In this document: positions 62,305-64,000 of the stretch, piece after piece | How positions within the stretch are numbered: the stretch's first letter is position 1 | How the letters are laid out: each line of letters opens with the position of its first letter | Assembly: GCA_002892395.1 (NCBI GenBank) | Contig: NBBL01000003.1 | Span: 62,001 to 126,000, forward strand | DNA from: Lachnospiraceae bacterium | GTDB lineage: Bacteria > Bacillota > Clostridia > Lachnospirales > Lachnospiraceae | Length of the DNA stretch: 64,000 nt | Reading direction: 5' to 3' | The notes under the pieces: generated by a model | Database searches by the model: none | Seen by the model: only the letters and a program-made list of their open reading frames with translations | Told to the model about the DNA's origin: nothing | Made by a program: the position numbers and the translations under genes

Positions 62305-64000
62305 TTAAAAACTGTCATCTTCATTTGGGGACGCGTCCCTCATACTCCCGGATAAAGCGGGATTCCTCCGCCTCCCGGTGAAAGCGCTTTTGCAGGTGCA
62401 GATGACAAGCTCGTCCCGCGCACGTGTCATCGCCACATAGAACATCCGGCGTTCCTCCTCAAGCTCCTCTCTGCTAAAGGCCTTTCGGTGCGGCACAATG
62501 CCCTCGTTGACATCCAGCAAAAAGACAAGGGGAAATTCGAGTCCCTTGGAGCCGTGAAAGGTCATAAGCTGAACCCCGGTGCTTTGCTCCGTTTCCTTTT
62601 CCCGCTTTCGAAGCAGTGTTTTCCGAAATTCCTCCCAGTGAGTAAACCAGGCCTCCGGCGTTTGGAAGCCTTCCCCGGAGTCCTGCACCTCCTCCAGAAT
62701 CTCCGTCAGCTCTTCGGGATCAATCTCATGCTCCTCTGCATACTTCTTCAAAAAGGCGTCATATCCGATTTCCTGCCGAATCAGACGGATGCCCTCATAG
62801 ACATTCTGCTTGGACAAAATCCGGAGTTGATGCTCCAATCGGTTCAATCGTTCCCACATCCAGCGCTCACCGGACTTACTATAGTGGGCGCGGATGCCTT
62901 CAATGCTCTCTCCTTCCATTCGAACCGCGTCTCTTCGGATGTATCGATTGGGGCGGTTCATGATGCGAAGCAGATCCCCCGGTTCTTCCATGCCCCTTGA
63001 CAGGCGGAGATACGCACTCAAATCCTTTGCAATCCAATGCTCCATCAGGTTTGGAATCAGCTCCCTAAGCTGAAACGGAATGTTCTCCTCCATCAGCTTC
63101 GCGCTCAAAAGGCGGGGCTGCAGGTTGGTACGGTACAAAACGGCAATCTCCCCATAGCCCATCCCGGCCTTCACCCGCTGCCGGATTTCACGCACCAAAT
63201 AGGCACTTTCCGCCGCCGGATCCGGACACACCACCGTATTGACCGGCTTTCCGCTGCTGCGATGCGCTGCGATCTCCTTTTGAAATCTCCGCTTGTTTTT
63301 TTGAATCAGCCGCCCTGCCGTCTTTACAATCTCCGGTGTCGAACGATAGTTGATATCAAGAATTGTCTGCTTCGCATGGGGATAATCGTTCCGAAAGCCC
63401 AGCATGATCTCGGGTTTTGCTCCCCGGAACCGGTAGATTGACTGGTCATCATCTCCCACAATCGTGAGGTTTGCCTCTTTCCCCGCCATCATCCGCACAA
63501 TTTCATACTGAAGCCGGTTGATGTCCTGAAACTCATCCACAAGAATCCACTGCCGCCGCCGCTGTACGGCAGCCCGGATATCCTCCCGCTCCGTTAACAG
63601 CTCGTATGTCATGCGCAGCATATCTTCATAATCGATTTTATGCAGCGCCCCCAGCGCCTGCTCATAGCTTCGGAATATCTCCCGAAACTGCTGTGCCGGA
63701 CAATGCACCGCGTAGTAGTGGGACAGCTCCGCCCGCTCCTCCTTGACCCGTGCGATTTCAGACAGCAAATTCTGTGCCAGAGCCTTGGGATCTCCGCTCT
63801 CAATGTGATGCTCCCCCACAAGGGCGGTCACCACCGACAGACGCTCCTCCTCCCCAATGACCTGATCCGGCCCATAGCCGTATGCCGTCCTCAGAATTTG
63901 AAAAAAGAAGGAGTGGAAGGTTCCAAAGGTCACTGCCGGGCGCTCCGGAGCCGTGAGAGAAAGAAACCGGCTTTGCATCTCGGACGCCGCAGCCTTGGAA
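62305..64000 (-). CDS. UvrD/PcrA-type superfamily I helicase (N-terminus outside window)
   Basis: About 564 residues are visible, entering from the right edge (SKAAASEMQSRF). Motifs present: FGTFHSFF (Ib region), WILVDEFQDINRLQYE (Walker B, DEFQD), IVGDDDQSIYRFRGA (III), LDINYRSTPEIV (IV), TGVQLMTFHGSKGLEFPLVF (V) and YVAMTRARDELVI (VI). Walker A must lie beyond 64000. It is a 3'-5' DNA helicase of repair or replication; the protein ends shortly after motif VI, so it lacks the long C-terminus of PcrA and is a shorter paralogue. Confidence 0.9.
   Translation of the reverse strand, partial: SKAAASEMQSRFLSLTAPERPAVTFGTFHSFFFQILRTAYGYGPDQVIGEEERLSVVTALVGEHHIESGDPKALAQNLLSEIARVKEERAELSHYYAVHCPAQQFREIFRSYEQALGALHKIDYEDMLRMTYELLTEREDIRAAVQRRRQWILVDEFQDINRLQYEIVRMMAGKEANLTIVGDDDQSIYRFRGAKPEIMLGFRNDYPHAKQTILDINYRSTPEIVKTAGRLIQKNKRRFQKEIAAHRSSGKPVNTVVCPDPAAESAYLVREIRQRVKAGMGYGEIAVLYRTNLQPRLLSAKLMEENIPFQLRELIPNLMEHWIAKDLSAYLRLSRGMEEPGDLLRIMNRPNRYIRRDAVRMEGESIEGIRAHYSKSGERWMWERLNRLEHQLRILSKQNVYEGIRLIRQEIGYDAFLKKYAEEHEIDPEELTEILEEVQDSGEGFQTPEAWFTHWEEFRKTLLRKREKETEQSTGVQLMTFHGSKGLEFPLVFLLDVNEGIVPHRKAFSREELEEERRMFYVAMTRARDELVICTCKSAFTGRRRNPALSGSMRDASPNEDDSF

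Overview
The window looks like chromosome of a GC-rich member of the Clostridia, most likely Lachnospiraceae. The support is gene content and order: cdaA-cdaR, a recJ-apt-relA-hemZ-hisS-aspS block, class III ribonucleotide reductase (nrdD/nrdG), Rrf2 and S66 genes, strong Gram-positive ribosome binding sites (AGGAGG) and lipobox and sortase signals. Several promoters share the extended -10 form TGCTATA(A/C/G)T. I see no rRNA, tRNA or CRISPR array. The species cannot be named from sequence alone.

Layout. 1-12.2 kb: an SPFH membrane protein (followed by the first codons of a probable NAD synthase), an Rrf2 regulator, and a minus-strand run of metabolic genes (class I aminotransferase, VOC protein, iron alcohol dehydrogenase, tyrS, a HAD phosphatase, carA-carB, dapF). 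12.3-18.9 kb: a DUF4349 lipoprotein, then a minus-strand cluster with two uncharacterised membrane proteins, the c-di-AMP synthase cdaA and its regulator cdaR, an HPr protein and a polysaccharide polymerase. 19-29.4 kb: an alanine/sodium symporter, upp, an AEC transporter, enolase, nrdD/nrdG and an OmpR-type two-component system. 29.5-42.5 kb: a long minus-strand block in which recJ-apt and relA-MBL-hemZ-hisS-aspS are separated by three cobalamin genes (cobO-cobU-cobS); a secreted barnase-type RNase sits just upstream. 42.7-51.5 kb: paired DUF4230 proteins, thioredoxin reductase, an SDR, a radical-SAM-like protein that has lost all three cluster cysteines beside a C39-like peptidase, a 2HCT transporter, an S66 carboxypeptidase and an MFS transporter.

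51.5-59.4 kb is the accessory region. A sortase-anchored, beta-helix and Cna-B surface protein gene is broken twice: by an in-frame TGA, and by a 3.3-kb AT-rich insert (54083-57384) bounded by direct GAATA copies. Removing the insert with one copy rejoins the reading frame exactly. The insert carries an ImmR/ImmA-like repressor-protease pair, a DUF4417 protein, a small protein resembling a polymorphic-toxin nuclease domain, and two tightly coupled small proteins that could be its immunity partners. No integrase or transposase is visible in it. Upstream lie an AAA/DUF4143 ATPase gene and a decayed fragment of a second copy.

59.5-64 kb: ychF, a BrkB/YihY membrane protein, a DUF1292 protein and a UvrD/PcrA-type helicase cut by the window end. 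Across the GC-rich backbone there are many short tandem repeats (12-39 bp units), some intergenic and some inside coding sequence (cobO, barnase).
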